Source of the DNA: Ligustrum vulgare
Lineage: Eukaryota; Streptophyta; Magnoliopsida; Lamiales; Oleaceae
Assembly: GCA_963555705.1 (NCBI GenBank)
Contig: CAUVWQ010000007.1
Location: 310,001-374,000, forward strand
Direction of reading: 5' to 3'
Length of the DNA: 64,000 nt
The notes beneath the pieces were generated by a model, which was not told the origin of the DNA, did not search any database, and saw nothing but the letters and a program-made list of their open reading frames with translations. This document shows, piece by piece, positions 10,864 through 24,027 of the stretch. Both the position numbers and the translations under genes were made by a program. Each line of letters starts with the position of its first letter. The stretch's first letter is position 1.

Positions 10864-12326
10864 GTGAATTAACGTTTGAAAATTGCTTAAGTGTTCACTT
10901 CGTTTAAAATTCACCTCTGTAATTTATATTGGAATGAATTAACGTTTGAAAATTGCTTAAGTGTTCACTTCATTTAAAATTCACCTCTGCAATTTATATT
11001 GGAGTAAATTAACGTTTGAAAATTGCTTAAGTGTTCACTTCGTTTAAAATTCACCTCTACAATTTATATCGAGTGAATTAACGTTTGAAAATTGCTTAAG
11101 TGTTCACTTCGTTTAAAATTCACCTCTGTAATTTATATTGGAATGAATTAACGTTTGAAAATTGCTTAAGTGTTCACTTCATTTAAAATTCACCTCTGCA
11201 ATTTATATTGGAGTAAATTAACGTTTGAAAATTGCTTAAGTGTTCACTTCGTTTAAAATTCATCTCTGCAATTTATATCGAGTGAATTAACGTTTGAAAA
11301 TTGCTTAAGTGTTCACTTCGTTTAAAATTCACCTCTGCAATTTATATTGGAGTGAATTAACGTTTGAAAATTGTTTAAGTGTTCACTTCGTTTAAAATTC
11401 ACCTCTACAATTTATATCGAGTGAATTAACGTTTGAAAATTGCTTAAGTGTTCACTTCGTTTAAAATTCACCTCTGTAATTTATATTGGAATGAATTAAC
11501 GTCTTAAAATTGCTTAAGTGTTCACTTCATTTAAAATTCACCTCTGCAATTTATATTGGAGTAAATTAACGTTTGAAAATTGCTTAAGTGTTCACTTCGT
11601 TTAAAATTCACCTCTGCAATTTATATTGGAGTGAATTAACGTTTGAAAATTGTTTAAGTGTTCACTTCGTTTAAAATTCACCTCTGCAATTTATATCGAG
11701 TGAATTAACGTTTGAAAATTGCTTAAGTGTTCACTTCGTTTAAAATTCACCTCTGCAATTTATATTGTAGTGAATTAACGTTTAAAAATTGCTTAAGTGT
11801 TCACTTCGTTTAAAATTCACTTCTGTAATTTATATTGGAATGAATTAACGTTTGAAAATTGCTTAAGTGTTCACTTCATTTAAAATTCACCTCTGCAATT
11901 TATATTGGAGTAAATTAACGTTTGAAAATTGCTTAAGTGTTCACTTCGTTTAAAATTCACCTCTGCAATTTATATCGAGTGAATTAACGTTTGAAAATTG
12001 CTTAAGTGTTCACTTCGTTTAAAATTCACCTCTGCAATTTATATTGTAGTGAATTAACGTTTGAAAATTGCTTAAGTGTTCACTTCGTTTAAAATTCACC
12101 TCTACAATTTATATCGAGTGAATTAACGTTTGAAAATTGCTTAAGTGTTCACTTCGTTTAAAATTCACCTCTGTAATTTATATTGGAATGAATTAACGTT
12201 TGAAAATTGCTTAAGTGTTCACTTCATTTAAAATTCACCTCTGCAATTTATATTGGAGTAAATTAACGTTTGAAAATTGCTTAAGTGTTCACTTCGTTTA
12301 AAATTCACCTCTGCAATTTATATGGA
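10725..12326 (+). repeat. Canonical 23-mer HOR of region I (1602 bp)
   Basis: It begins with the aattaatgtt class B monomer and ends with a gta monomer ending atatgga. Markers in order are gtttaag C (10795), gta-acaat (11004), catctc (11213), gtttaag C (11352), gtcttaaaa (11491), gta ending ttgga (11561), gtttaag with gcaat (11631), ttgta B (11700), aacgtttaaaa with cacttctg (11770), then A-B-C-D-E and the final gta. The same 1602-bp spacing recurs at 19362-20963 and between 16507 and 18109. Confidence 0.88.
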
Positions 12327-12883
12327 GTGAATTAATGTTTGAAAATTGCTTAAGTGTTCACTTCGTTTAAAATTCACCTCTGCAATTTATATTGGAGTGA
12401 ATTAACGTTTGAAAATTGTTTAAGTGTTCACTTCGTTTAAAATTCACCTCTACAATTTATATCGAGTGAATTAACGTTTGAAAATTGCTTAAGTGTTCAC
12501 TTCGTTTAAAATTCACCTCTGTAATTTATATTGGAATGAATTAACGTTTGAAAATTGCTTAAGTGTTCACTTCATTTAAAATTCACCTCTGCAATTTATA
12601 TTGGAGTAAATTAACGTTTGAAAATTGCTTAAGTGTTCACTTCGTTTAAAATTCACCTCTACAATTTATATCGAGTGAATTAACGTTTGAAAATTGCTTA
12701 AGTGTTCACTTCGTTTAAAATTCACCTCTGTAATTTATATTGGAATGAATTAACGTTTGAAAATTGCTTAAGTGTTCACTTCATTTAAAATTCACCTTTG
12801 CAATTTATATTGGAGTAAATTAACGTTTGAAAATTGCTTAAGTGTTCACTTCGTTTAAAATTCATCTCTGCAATTTATATCGA
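11421..12883 (+). repeat. 21-mer tandem duplication, copy 1 (1463 bp)
   Basis: The unit runs from a class D monomer to a catctc class A monomer and is repeated directly at 12884-14346. Both copies share a private cctttg in place of cctctg (12798/14261), seen nowhere else, so the copies are closely related. Confidence 0.88.
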
Positions 12884-14346
12884 GTGAATTAACGTTTGAA
12901 AATTGCTTAAGTGTTCACTTCGTTTAAAATTCACCTCTGTAATTTATATTGGAATGAATTAACGTCTTAAAATTGCTTAAGTGTTCACTTCATTTAAAAT
13001 TCACCTCTGCAATTTATATTGGAGTAAATTAACGTTTGAAAATTGCTTAAGTGTTCACTTCGTTTAAAATTCACCTCTGCAATTTATATTGGAGTGAATT
13101 AACGTTTGAAAATTGTTTAAGTGTTCACTTCGTTTAAAATTCACCTCTGCAATTTATATCGAGTGAATTAACGTTTGAAAATTGCTTAAGTGTTCACTTC
13201 GTTTAAAATTCACCTCTGCAATTTATATTGTAGTGAATTAACGTTTAAAAATTGCTTAAGTGTTCACTTCGTTTAAAATTCACTTCTGTAATTTATATTG
13301 GAATGAATTAACGTTTGAAAATTGCTTAAGTGTTCACTTCATTTAAAATTCACCTCTGCAATTTATATTGGAGTAAATTAACGTTTGAAAATTGCTTAAG
13401 TGTTCACTTCGTTTAAAATTCACCTCTGCAATTTATATCGAGTGAATTAACGTTTGAAAATTGCTTAAGTGTTCACTTCGTTTAAAATTCACCTCTGCAA
13501 TTTATATTGTAGTGAATTAACGTTTGAAAATTGCTTAAGTGTTCACTTCGTTTAAAATTCACCTCTACAATTTATATCGAGTGAATTAACGTTTGAAAAT
13601 TGCTTAAGTGTTCACTTCGTTTAAAATTCACCTCTGTAATTTATATTGGAATGAATTAACGTTTGAAAATTGCTTAAGTGTTCACTTCATTTAAAATTCA
13701 CCTCTGCAATTTATATTGGAGTAAATTAACGTTTGAAAATTGCTTAAGTGTTCACTTCGTTTAAAATTCACCTCTGCAATTTATATGGAGTGAATTAATG
13801 TTTGAAAATTGCTTAAGTGTTCACTTCGTTTAAAATTCACCTCTGCAATTTATATTGGAGTGAATTAACGTTTGAAAATTGTTTAAGTGTTCACTTCGTT
13901 TAAAATTCACCTCTACAATTTATATCGAGTGAATTAACGTTTGAAAATTGCTTAAGTGTTCACTTCGTTTAAAATTCACCTCTGTAATTTATATTGGAAT
14001 GAATTAACGTTTGAAAATTGCTTAAGTGTTCACTTCATTTAAAATTCACCTCTGCAATTTATATTGGAGTAAATTAACGTTTGAAAATTGCTTAAGTGTT
14101 CACTTCGTTTAAAATTCACCTCTACAATTTATATCGAGTGAATTAACGTTTGAAAATTGCTTAAGTGTTCACTTCGTTTAAAATTCACCTCTGTAATTTA
14201 TATTGGAATGAATTAACGTTTGAAAATTGCTTAAGTGTTCACTTCATTTAAAATTCACCTTTGCAATTTATATTGGAGTAAATTAACGTTTGAAAATTGC
14301 TTAAGTGTTCACTTCGTTTAAAATTCATCTCTGCAATTTATATCGA
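12884..14346 (+). repeat. 21-mer tandem duplication, copy 2 (1463 bp)
   Basis: This is the direct second copy of 11421-12883. At its left junction a catctc class A monomer is joined straight to class D, skipping the B and C monomers that normally intervene (compare 11213-11490). This is the expected product of unequal exchange. After 14346 the normal B monomer follows. Confidence 0.88.
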
Positions 14347-14903
14347 GTGAATTAACGTTTGAAAATTGCTTAAGTGTTCACTTCGTTTAAAATTCACCTC
14401 TGCAATTTATATTGGAGTGAATTAACGTTTGAAAATTGTTTAAGTGTTCACTTCGTTTAAAATTCACCTCTACAATTTATATCGAGTGAATTAACGTTTG
14501 AAAATTGCTTAAGTGTTCACTTCGTTTAAAATTCACCTCTGTAATTTATATTGGAATGAATTAACGTCTTAAAATTGCTTAAGTGTTCACTTCATTTAAA
14601 ATTCACCTCTGCAATTTATATTGGAGTAAATTAACGTTTGAAAATTGCTTAAGTGTTCACTTCGTTTAAAATTCACCTCTACAATTTATATCGAGTGAAT
14701 TAACGTTTGAAAATTGCTTAAGTGTTCACTTCGTTTAAAATTCACCTCTGTAATTTATATTGGAATGAATTAACGTTTGAAAATTGCTTAAGTGTTCACT
14801 TCATTTAAAATTCACCTCTGCAATTTATATTGGAGTAAATTAACGTTTGAAAATTGCTTAAGTGTTCACTTCGTTTAAAATTCACCTCTGCAATTTATAT
14901 GGA
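13790..14903 (+). repeat. Truncated HOR copy, 16-mer (1114 bp)
   Basis: The copy starts with the aattaatgtt monomer but reaches the next one after 16 rather than 23 monomers. After the gtcttaaaa monomer it goes to gta-acaat, D, E and the atatgga gta monomer. The stretch with the ttgta and cacttctg monomers is missing. Confidence 0.82.
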
Positions 14904-16506
14904 GTGAATTAATGTTTGAAAATTGCTTAAGTGTTCACTTCGTTTAAAATTCACCTCTGCAATTTATATTGGAGTGAATTAACGTTTGAAAATTGTTTAA
15001 GTGTTCACTTCGTTTAAAATTCACCTCTACAATTTATATCGAGTGAATTAACGTTTGAAAATTGCTTAAGTGTTCACTTCGTTTAAAATTCACCTCTGTA
15101 ATTTATATTGGAATGAATTAACGTTTGAAAATTGCTTAAGTGTTCACTTCATTTAAAATTCACCTCTGCAATTTATATTGGAGTAAATTAACGTTTGAAA
15201 ATTGCTTAAGTGTTCACTTCGTTTAAAATTCACCTCTACAATTTATATCGAGTGAATTAACGTTTGAAAATTGCTTAAGTGTTCACTTCGTTTAAAATTC
15301 ACCTCTGTAATTTATATTGGAATGAATTAACGTTTGAAAATTGCTTAAGTGTTCACTTCATTTAAAATTCACCTCTGCAATTTATATTGGAGTAAATTAA
15401 CGTTTGAAAATTGCTTAAGTGTTCACTTCGTTTAAAATTCATCTCTGCAATTTATATCGAGTGAATTAACGTTTGAAAATTGCTTAAGTGTTCACTTCGT
15501 TTAAAATTCACCTCTGCAATTTATATTGGAGTGAATTAACGTTTGAAAATTGTTTAAGTGTTCACTTCGTTTAAAATTCACCTCTACAATTTATATCGAG
15601 TGAATTAACGTTTGAAAATTGCTTAAGTGTTCACTTCGTTTAAAATTCACCTCTGTAATTTATATTGGAATGAATTAACGTCTTAAAATTGCTTAAGTGT
15701 TCACTTCATTTAAAATTCACCTCTGCAATTTATATTGGAGTAAATTAACGTTTGAAAATTGCTTAAGTGTTCACTTCGTTTAAAATTCACCTCTGCAATT
15801 TATATTGGAGTGAATTAACGTTTGAAAATTGTTTAAGTGTTCACTTCGTTTAAAATTCACCTCTGCAATTTATATCGAGTGAATTAACGTTTGAAAATTG
15901 CTTAAGTGTTCACTTCGTTTAAAATTCACCTCTGCAATTTATATTGTAGTGAATTAACGTTTAAAAATTGCTTAAGTGTTCACTTCGTTTAAAATTCACT
16001 TCTGTAATTTATATTGGAATGAATTAACGTTTGAAAATTGCTTAAGTGTTCACTTCATTTAAAATTCACCTCTGCAATTTATATTGGAGTAAATTAACGT
16101 TTGAAAATTGCTTAAGTGTTCACTTCGTTTAAAATTCACCTCTGCAATTTATATCGAGTGAATTAACGTTTGAAAATTGCTTAAGTGTTCACTTCGTTTA
16201 AAATTCACCTCTGCAATTTATATTGTAGTGAATTAACGTTTGAAAATTGCTTAAGTGTTCACTTCGTTTAAAATTCACCTCTACAATTTATATCGAGTGA
16301 ATTAACGTTTGAAAATTGCTTAAGTGTTCACTTCGTTTAAAATTCACCTCTGTAATTTATATTGGAATGAATTAACGTTTGAAAATTGCTTAAGTGTTCA
16401 CTTCATTTAAAATTCACCTCTGCAATTTATATTGGAGTAAATTAACGTTTGAAAATTGCTTAAGTGTTCACTTCGTTTAAAATTCACCTCTGCAATTTAT
16501 ATTGGA
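14904..16506 (+). repeat. HOR copy with fused terminal monomer
   Basis: This copy follows the canonical order, but its last monomer (16437-16506) starts gta like the atatgga monomer and ends ttgga like the following aattaatgtt monomer. That is a net loss of one 69-bp monomer. The loss shortens the spacing of the gtttaag markers from 1602 to 1533 bp (14974 to 16507). Confidence 0.82.
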
Positions 16507-18038
16507 GTGAATTAACGTTTGAAAATTGTTTAAGTGTTCACTTCGTTTAAAATTCACCTCTACAATTTATATCGAGTGAATTAACGTTTGAAAATTGCTT
16601 AAGTGTTCACTTCGTTTAAAATTCACCTCTGTAATTTATATTGGAATGAATTAACGTTTGAAAATTGCTTAAGTGTTCACTTCATTTAAAATTCACCTCT
16701 GCAATTTATATTGGAGTAAATTAACGTTTGAAAATTGCTTAAGTGTTCACTTCGTTTAAAATTCACCTCTACAATTTATATCGAGTGAATTAACGTTTGA
16801 AAATTGCTTAAGTGTTCACTTCGTTTAAAATTCACCTCTGTAATTTATATTGGAATGAATTAACGTTTGAAAATTGCTTAAGTGTTCACTTCATTTAAAA
16901 TTCACCTCTGCAATTTATATTGGAGTAAATTAACGTTTGAAAATTGCTTAAGTGTTCACTTCGTTTAAAATTCATCTCTGCAATTTATATCGAGTGAATT
17001 AACGTTTGAAAATTGCTTAAGTGTTCACTTCGTTTAAAATTCACCTCTGCAATTTATATTGGAGTGAATTAACGTTTGAAAATTGTTTAAGTGTTCACTT
17101 CGTTTAAAATTCACCTCTACAATTTATATCGAGTGAATTAACGTTTGAAAATTGCTTAAGTGTTCACTTCGTTTAAAATTCACCTCTGTAATTTATATTG
17201 GAATGAATTAACGTCTTAAAATTGCTTAAGTGTTCACTTCATTTAAAATTCACCTCTGCAATTTATATTGGAGTAAATTAACGTTTGAAAATTGCTTAAG
17301 TGTTCACTTCGTTTAAAATTCACCTCTGCAATTTATATTGGAGTGAATTAACGTTTGAAAATTGTTTAAGTGTTCACTTCGTTTAAAATTCACCTCTGCA
17401 ATTTATATCGAGTGAATTAACGTTTGAAAATTGCTTAAGTGTTCACTTCGTTTAAAATTCACCTCTGCAATTTATATTGTAGTGAATTAACGTTTAAAAA
17501 TTGCTTAAGTGTTCACTTCGTTTAAAATTCACTTCTGTAATTTATATTGGAATGAATTAACGTTTGAAAATTGCTTAAGTGTTCACTTCATTTAAAATTC
17601 ACCTCTGCAATTTATATTGGAGTAAATTAACGTTTGAAAATTGCTTAAGTGTTCACTTCGTTTAAAATTCACCTCTGCAATTTATATCGTGTGAATTAAC
17701 GTTTGAAAATTGCTTAAGTGTTCACTTCGTTTAAAATTCACCTCTGCAATTTATATTGTAGTGAATTAACGTTTGAAAATTGCTTAAGTGTTCACTTCGT
17801 TTAAAATTCACCTCTACAATTTATATCGAGTGAATTAACGTTTGAAAATTGCTTAAGTGTTCACTTCGTTTAAAATTCACCTCTGTAATTTATATTGGAA
17901 TGAATTAACGTTTGAAAATTGCTTAAGTGTTCACTTCATTTAAAATTCACCTCTGCAATTTATATTGGAGTAAATTAACGTTTGAAAATTGCTTAAGTGT
18001 TCACTTCGTTTAAAATTCACCTCTGCAATTTATATGGA
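16507..18038 (+). repeat. HOR copy lacking its first monomer
   Basis: Twenty-two monomers begin at the gtttaag class C monomer, because the aattaatgtt monomer was lost in the fusion just upstream. The rest follows the canonical order to the next aattaatgtt monomer at 18039. One class A monomer has tatcgtg in place of tatcgag near 17689, a variant seen again near 39618. Confidence 0.8.
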
Positions 18039-19361
18039 GTGAATTAATGTTTGAAAATTGCTTAAGTGTTCACTTCGTTTAAAATTCACCTCTGCAATTT
18101 ATATTGGAGTGAATTAACGTTTGAAAATTGTTTAAGTGTTCACTTCGTTTAAAATTCACCTCTACAATTTATATCGAGTGAATTAACGTTTGAAAATTGC
18201 TTAAGTGTTCACTTCGTTTAAAATTCACCTCTGTAATTTATATTGGAATGAATTAACGTTTGAAAATTGCTTAAGTGTTCACTTCATTTAAAATTCACCT
18301 CTGCAATTTATATTGGAGTAAATTAACGTTTGAAAATTGCTTAAGTGTTCACTTCGTTTAAAATTCACCTCTACAATTTATATCGAGTGAATTAACGTTT
18401 GAAAATTGCTTAAGTGTTCACTTCGTTTAAAATTCACCTCTGTAATTTATATTGGAATGAATTAACGTTTGAAAATTGCTTAAGTGTTCACTTCATTTAA
18501 AATTCACCTCTGCAATTTATATTGGAGTAAATTAACGTTTGAAAATTGCTTAAGTGTTCACTTCGTTTAAAATTCATCTCTGCAATTTATATCGAGTGAA
18601 TTAACGTTTGAAAATTGCTTAAGTGTTCACTTCGTTTAAAATTCACCTCTGCAATTTATATTGGAGTGAATTAACGTTTGAAAATTGTTTAAGTGTTCAC
18701 TTCGTTTAAAATTCACCTCTACAATTTATATCGAGTGAATTAACGTTTGAAAATTGCTTAAGTGTTCACTTCGTTTAAAATTCACCTCTGTAATTTATAT
18801 TGGAATGAATTAACGTCTTAAAATTGCTTAAGTGTTCACTTCATTTAAAATTCACCTCTGCAATTTATATTGGAGTAAATTAACGTTTGAAAATTGCTTA
18901 AGTGTTCACTTCGTTTAAAATTCACCTCTGCAATTTATATTGGAGTGAATTAACGTTTGAAAATTGTTTAAGTGTTCACTTCGTTTAAAATTCACCTCTG
19001 CAATTTATATCGAGTGAATTAACGTTTGAAAATTGCTTAAGTGTTCACTTCGTTTAAAATTCACCTCTGCAATTTATATTGTAGTGAATTAACGTTTGAA
19101 AATTGCTTAAGTGTTCACTTCGTTTAAAATTCACCTCTACAATTTATATCGAGTGAATTAACGTTTGAAAATTGCTTAAGTGTTCACTTCGTTTAAAATT
19201 CACCTCTGTAATTTATATTGGAATGAATTAACGTTTGAAAATTGCTTAAGTGTTCACTTCATTTAAAATTCACCTCTGCAATTTATATTGGAGTAAATTA
19301 ACGTTTGAAAATTGCTTAAGTGTTCACTTCGTTTAAAATTCACCTCTGCAATTTATATGGA
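18039..19361 (+). repeat. HOR copy with four-monomer deletion, 19-mer (1323 bp)
   Basis: The copy matches the canonical unit except that four monomers of 70, 70, 69 and 70 bp (the cacttctg monomer, E, A and ttgta B) are absent after the ttgta monomer near 19084. The shortfall of 279 bp equals the sum of those monomers. Confidence 0.83.
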
Positions 19362-20963
19362 GTGAATTAATGTTTGAAAATTGCTTAAGTGTTCACTTCG
19401 TTTAAAATTCACCTCTGCAATTTATATTGGAGTGAATTAACGTTTGAAAATTGTTTAAGTGTTCACTTCGTTTAAAATTCACCTCTACAATTTATATCGA
19501 GTGAATTAACGTTTGAAAATTGCTTAAGTGTTCACTTCGTTTAAAATTCACCTCTGTAATTTATATTGGAATGAATTAACGTTTGAAAATTGCTTAAGTG
19601 TTCACTTCATTTAAAATTCACCTCTGCAATTTATATTGGAGTAAATTAACGTTTGAAAATTGCTTAAGTGTTCACTTCGTTTAAAATTCACCTCTACAAT
19701 TTATATCGAGTGAATTAACGTTTGAAAATTGCTTAAGTGTTCACTTCGTTTAAAATTCACCTCTGTAATTTATATTGGAATGAATTAACGTTTGAAAATT
19801 GCTTAAGTGTTCACTTCATTTAAAATTCACCTCTGCAATTTATATTGGAGTAAATTAACGTTTGAAAATTGCTTAAGTGTTCACTTCGTTTAAAATTCAT
19901 CTCTGCAATTTATATCGAGTGAATTAACGTTTGAAAATTGCTTAAGTGTTCACTTCGTTTAAAATTCACCTCTGCAATTTATATTGGAGTGAATTAACGT
20001 TTGAAAATTGTTTAAGTGTTCACTTCGTTTAAAATTCACCTCTACAATTTATATCGAGTGAATTAACGTTTGAAAATTGCTTAAGTGTTCACTTCGTTTA
20101 AAATTCACCTCTGTAATTTATATTGGAATGAATTAACGTCTTAAAATTGCTTAAGTGTTCACTTCATTTAAAATTCACCTCTGCAATTTATATTGGAGTA
20201 AATTAACGTTTGAAAATTGCTTAAGTGTTCACTTCGTTTAAAATTCACCTCTGCAATTTATATTGGAGTGAATTAACGTTTGAAAATTGCTTAAGTGTTC
20301 ACTTCGTTTAAAATTCACCTCTGCAATTTATATTGTAGTGAATTAACGTTTGAAAATTGCTTAAGTGTTCACTTCGTTTAAAATTCACCTCTACAATTTA
20401 TATCGAGTGAATTAACATTTAAAAATTGCTTAAGTGTTCACTTCGTTTAAAATTCACTTCTGTAATTTATATTGGAATGAATTAACGTTTGAAAATTGCT
20501 TAAGTGTTCACTTCATTTAAAATTCACCTCTGCAATTTATATTGGAGTAAATTAACGTTTGAAAATTGCTTAAGTGTTCACTTCGTTTAAAATTCACCTC
20601 TGCAATTTATATCGAGTGAATTAACGTTTGAAAATTGCTTAAGTGTTCACTTCGTTTAAAATTCACCTCTGCAATTTATATTGTAGTGAATTAACGTTTG
20701 AAAATTGCTTAAGTGTTCACTTCGTTTAAAATTCACCTCTACAATTTATATCGAGTGAATTAACGTTTGAAAATTGCTTAAGTGTTCACTTCGTTTAAAA
20801 TTCACCTCTGTAATTTATATTGGAATGAATTAACGTTTGAAAATTGCTTAAGTGTTCACTTCATTTAAAATTCACCTCTGCAATTTATATTGGAGTAAAT
20901 TAACGTTTGAAAATTGCTTAAGTGTTCACTTCGTTTAAAATTCACCTCTGCAATTTATATGGA
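19362..20963 (+). repeat. 23-mer HOR copy (1602 bp)
   Basis: Full-length unit between aattaatgtt monomers at 19362 and 20964. It differs from 10725-12326 in the middle: gta-ttgga is followed by a ttgta monomer (20268), acaat C (20338) and aacatttaaaa with cacttctg (20407). This middle part is the form found in the earlier part of region I. Confidence 0.83.
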
Positions 20964-22147
20964 GTGAATTAATGTTTGAAAATTGCTTAAGTGTTCACTT
21001 CGTTTAAAATTCACCTCTGCAATTTATATTGGAGTGAATTAACGTTTGAAAATTGTTTAAGTGTTCACTTCGTTTAAAATTCACCTCTACAATTTATATC
21101 GAGTGAATTAACGTTTGAAAATTGCTTAAGTGTTCACTTCGTTTAAAATTCACCTCTGTAATTTATATTGGAATGAATTAACGTTTGAAAATTGCTTAAG
21201 TGTTCACTTCATTTAAAATTCACCTCTGCAATTTATATTGGAGTAAATTAACGTTTGAAAATTGCTTAAGTGTTCACTTCGTTTAAAATTCACCTCTACA
21301 ATTTATATCGAGTGAATTAACGTTTGAAAATTGCTTAAGTGTTCACTTCGTTTAAAATTCACCTCTGTAATTTATATTGGAATGAATTAACGTTTGAAAA
21401 TTGCTTAAGTGTTCACTTCATTTAAAATTCACCTCTGCAATTTATATTGGAGTAAATTAACGTTTGAAAATTGCTTAAGTGTTCACTTCGTTTAAAATTC
21501 ATCTCTGCAATTTATATCGAGTGAATTAACGTTTGAAAATTGCTTAAGTGTTCACTTCGTTTAAAATTCACCTCAGCAATTTATATTGGAGTGAATTAAC
21601 GTTTGAAAATTGTTTAAGTGTTCACTTCGTTTAAAATTCACCTCTACAATTTATATCGAGTGAATTAACGTTTGAAAATTGCTTAAGTGTTCACTTCGTT
21701 TAAAATTCACCTCTGTAATTTATATTGGAATGAATTAACGTCTTAAAATTGCTTAAGTGTTCACTTCATTTAAAATTCACCTCTGCAATTTATATTGGAG
21801 TAAATTAACGTTTGAAAATTGCTTAAGTGTTCACTTCGTTTAAAATTCACCTCTGCAATTTATATTGGAGTGAATTAACGTTTGAAAATTGCTTAAGTGT
21901 TCACTTCGTTTAAAATTCACCTCTACAATTTATATCGAGTGAATTAACATTTGAAAATAGCTTAAGTGTTCACTTCGTTTAAAATTCACCTCTGTAATTT
22001 ATATTGGAATGAATTAAAGTTTGAAAATTGCTTAAGTGTTCACTTCATTTAAAATTCACCTCAGCAATTTATATTGGAGTAAATTAACGTTTGAAAATTG
22101 CTTAAGTGTTCACTTCGTTTAAAATTCACCTCTGCAATTTATATCGA
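20268..22147 (+). repeat. 27-mer tandem duplication, copy 1 (1880 bp)
   Basis: Matched downstream at a step of 1880 bp by aattaatgtt (20964/22844), the ctcagcaat class B monomer (near 21571/23451), aaaatag (near 21957/23837) and aacatttaaaa at 20407/22287. The ctcagcaat change in a B monomer is private to these two copies. Confidence 0.86.
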
Positions 22148-24027
22148 GTGAATTAACGTTTGAAAATTGCTTAAGTGTTCACTTCGTTTAAAATTCACCT
22201 CTGCAATTTATATTGTAGTGAATTAACGTTTGAAAATTGCTTAAGTGTTCACTTCGTTTAAAATTCACCTCTACAATTTATATCGAGTGAATTAACATTT
22301 AAAAATTGCTTAAGTGTTCACTTCGTTTAAAATTCACTTCTGTAATTTATATTGGAATGAATTAACGTTTGAAAATTGCTTAAGTGTTCACTTCATTTAA
22401 AATTCACCTCTGCAATTTATATTGGAGTAAATTAACGTTTGAAAATTGCTTAAGTGTTCACTTCGTTTAAAATTCACCTCTGCAATTTATATCGAGTGAA
22501 TTAACGTTTGAAAATTGCTTAAGTGTTCACTTCGTTTAAAATTCACCTCTGCAATTTATATTGTAGTGAATTAACGTTTGAAAATTGCTTAAGTGTTCAC
22601 TTCGTTTAAAATTCACCTCTACAATTTATATCGAGTGAATTAACGTTTGAAAATTGCTTAAGTGTTCACTTCGTTTAAAATTCACCTCTGTAATTTATAT
22701 TGGAATGAATTAACGTTTGAAAATTGCTTAAGTGTTCACTTCATTTAAAATTCACCTCTGCAATTTATATTGGAGTAAATTAACGTTTGAAAATTGCTTA
22801 AGTGTTCACTTCGTTTAAAATTCACCTCTGCAATTTATATGGAGTGAATTAATGTTTGAAAATTGCTTAAGTGTTCACTTCGTTTAAAATTCACCTCTGC
22901 AATTTATATTGGAGTGAATTAACGTTTGAAAATTGTTTAAGTGTTCACTTCGTTTAAAATTCACCTCTACAATTTATATCGAGTGAATTAACGTTTGAAA
23001 ATTGCTTAAGTGTTCACTTCGTTTAAAATTCACCTCTGTAATTTATATTGGAATGAATTAACGTTTGAAAATTGCTTAAGTGTTCACTTCATTTAAAATT
23101 CACCTCTGCAATTTATATTGGAGTAAATTAACGTTTGAAAATTGCTTAAGTGTTCACTTCGTTTAAAATTCACCTCTACAATTTATATCGAGTGAATTAA
23201 CGTTTGAAAATTGCTTAAGTGTTCACTTCGTTTAAAATTCACCTCTGTAATTTATATTGGAATGAATTAACGTTTGAAAATTGCTTAAGTGTTCACTTCA
23301 TTTAAAATTCACCTCTGCAATTTATATTGGAGTAAATTAACGTTTGAAAATTGCTTAAGTGTTCACTTCGTTTAAAATTCATCTCTGCAATTTATATCGA
23401 GTGAATTAACGTTTGAAAATTGCTTAAGTGTTCACTTCGTTTAAAATTCACCTCAGCAATTTATATTGGAGTGAATTAACGTTTGAAAATTGTTTAAGTG
23501 TTCACTTCGTTTAAAATTCACCTCTACAATTTATATCGAGTGAATTAACGTTTGAAAATTGCTTAAGTGTTCACTTCGTTTAAAATTCACCTCTGTAATT
23601 TATATTGGAATGAATTAACGTCTTAAAATTGCTTAAGTGTTCACTTCATTTAAAATTCACCTCTGCAATTTATATTGGAGTAAATTAACGTTTGAAAATT
23701 GCTTAAGTGTTCACTTCGTTTAAAATTCACCTCTGCAATTTATATTGGAGTGAATTAACGTTTGAAAATTGCTTAAGTGTTCACTTCGTTTAAAATTCAC
23801 CTCTACAATTTATATCGAGTGAATTAACATTTGAAAATAGCTTAAGTGTTCACTTCGTTTAAAATTCACCTCTGTAATTTATATTGGAATGAATTAAAGT
23901 TTGAAAATTGCTTAAGTGTTCACTTCATTTAAAATTCACCTCAGCAATTTATATTGGAGTAAATTAACGTTTGAAAATTGCTTAAGTGTTCACTTCGTTT
24001 AAAATTCACCTCTGCAATTTATATCGA
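22148..24027 (+). repeat. 27-mer tandem duplication, copy 2 (1880 bp)
   Basis: This is the direct second copy of 20268-22147, and the match runs one monomer further, to 24097. The class E ctcagcaat monomer in both copies ends tatattgga, not tatgttgga as in 1-9750, so these copies share a base that differs from the older block. Confidence 0.86.

Noticed and set aside
418..22844. A single strict period from the aattaatgtt marker
   Set aside because: Its spacings are 2786, 2994, 2786, 1741, 1602, 1463, 1114, 3135, 1323, 1602 and 1880 bp, so no one HOR length fits. Whole-monomer gains and losses explain the differences.
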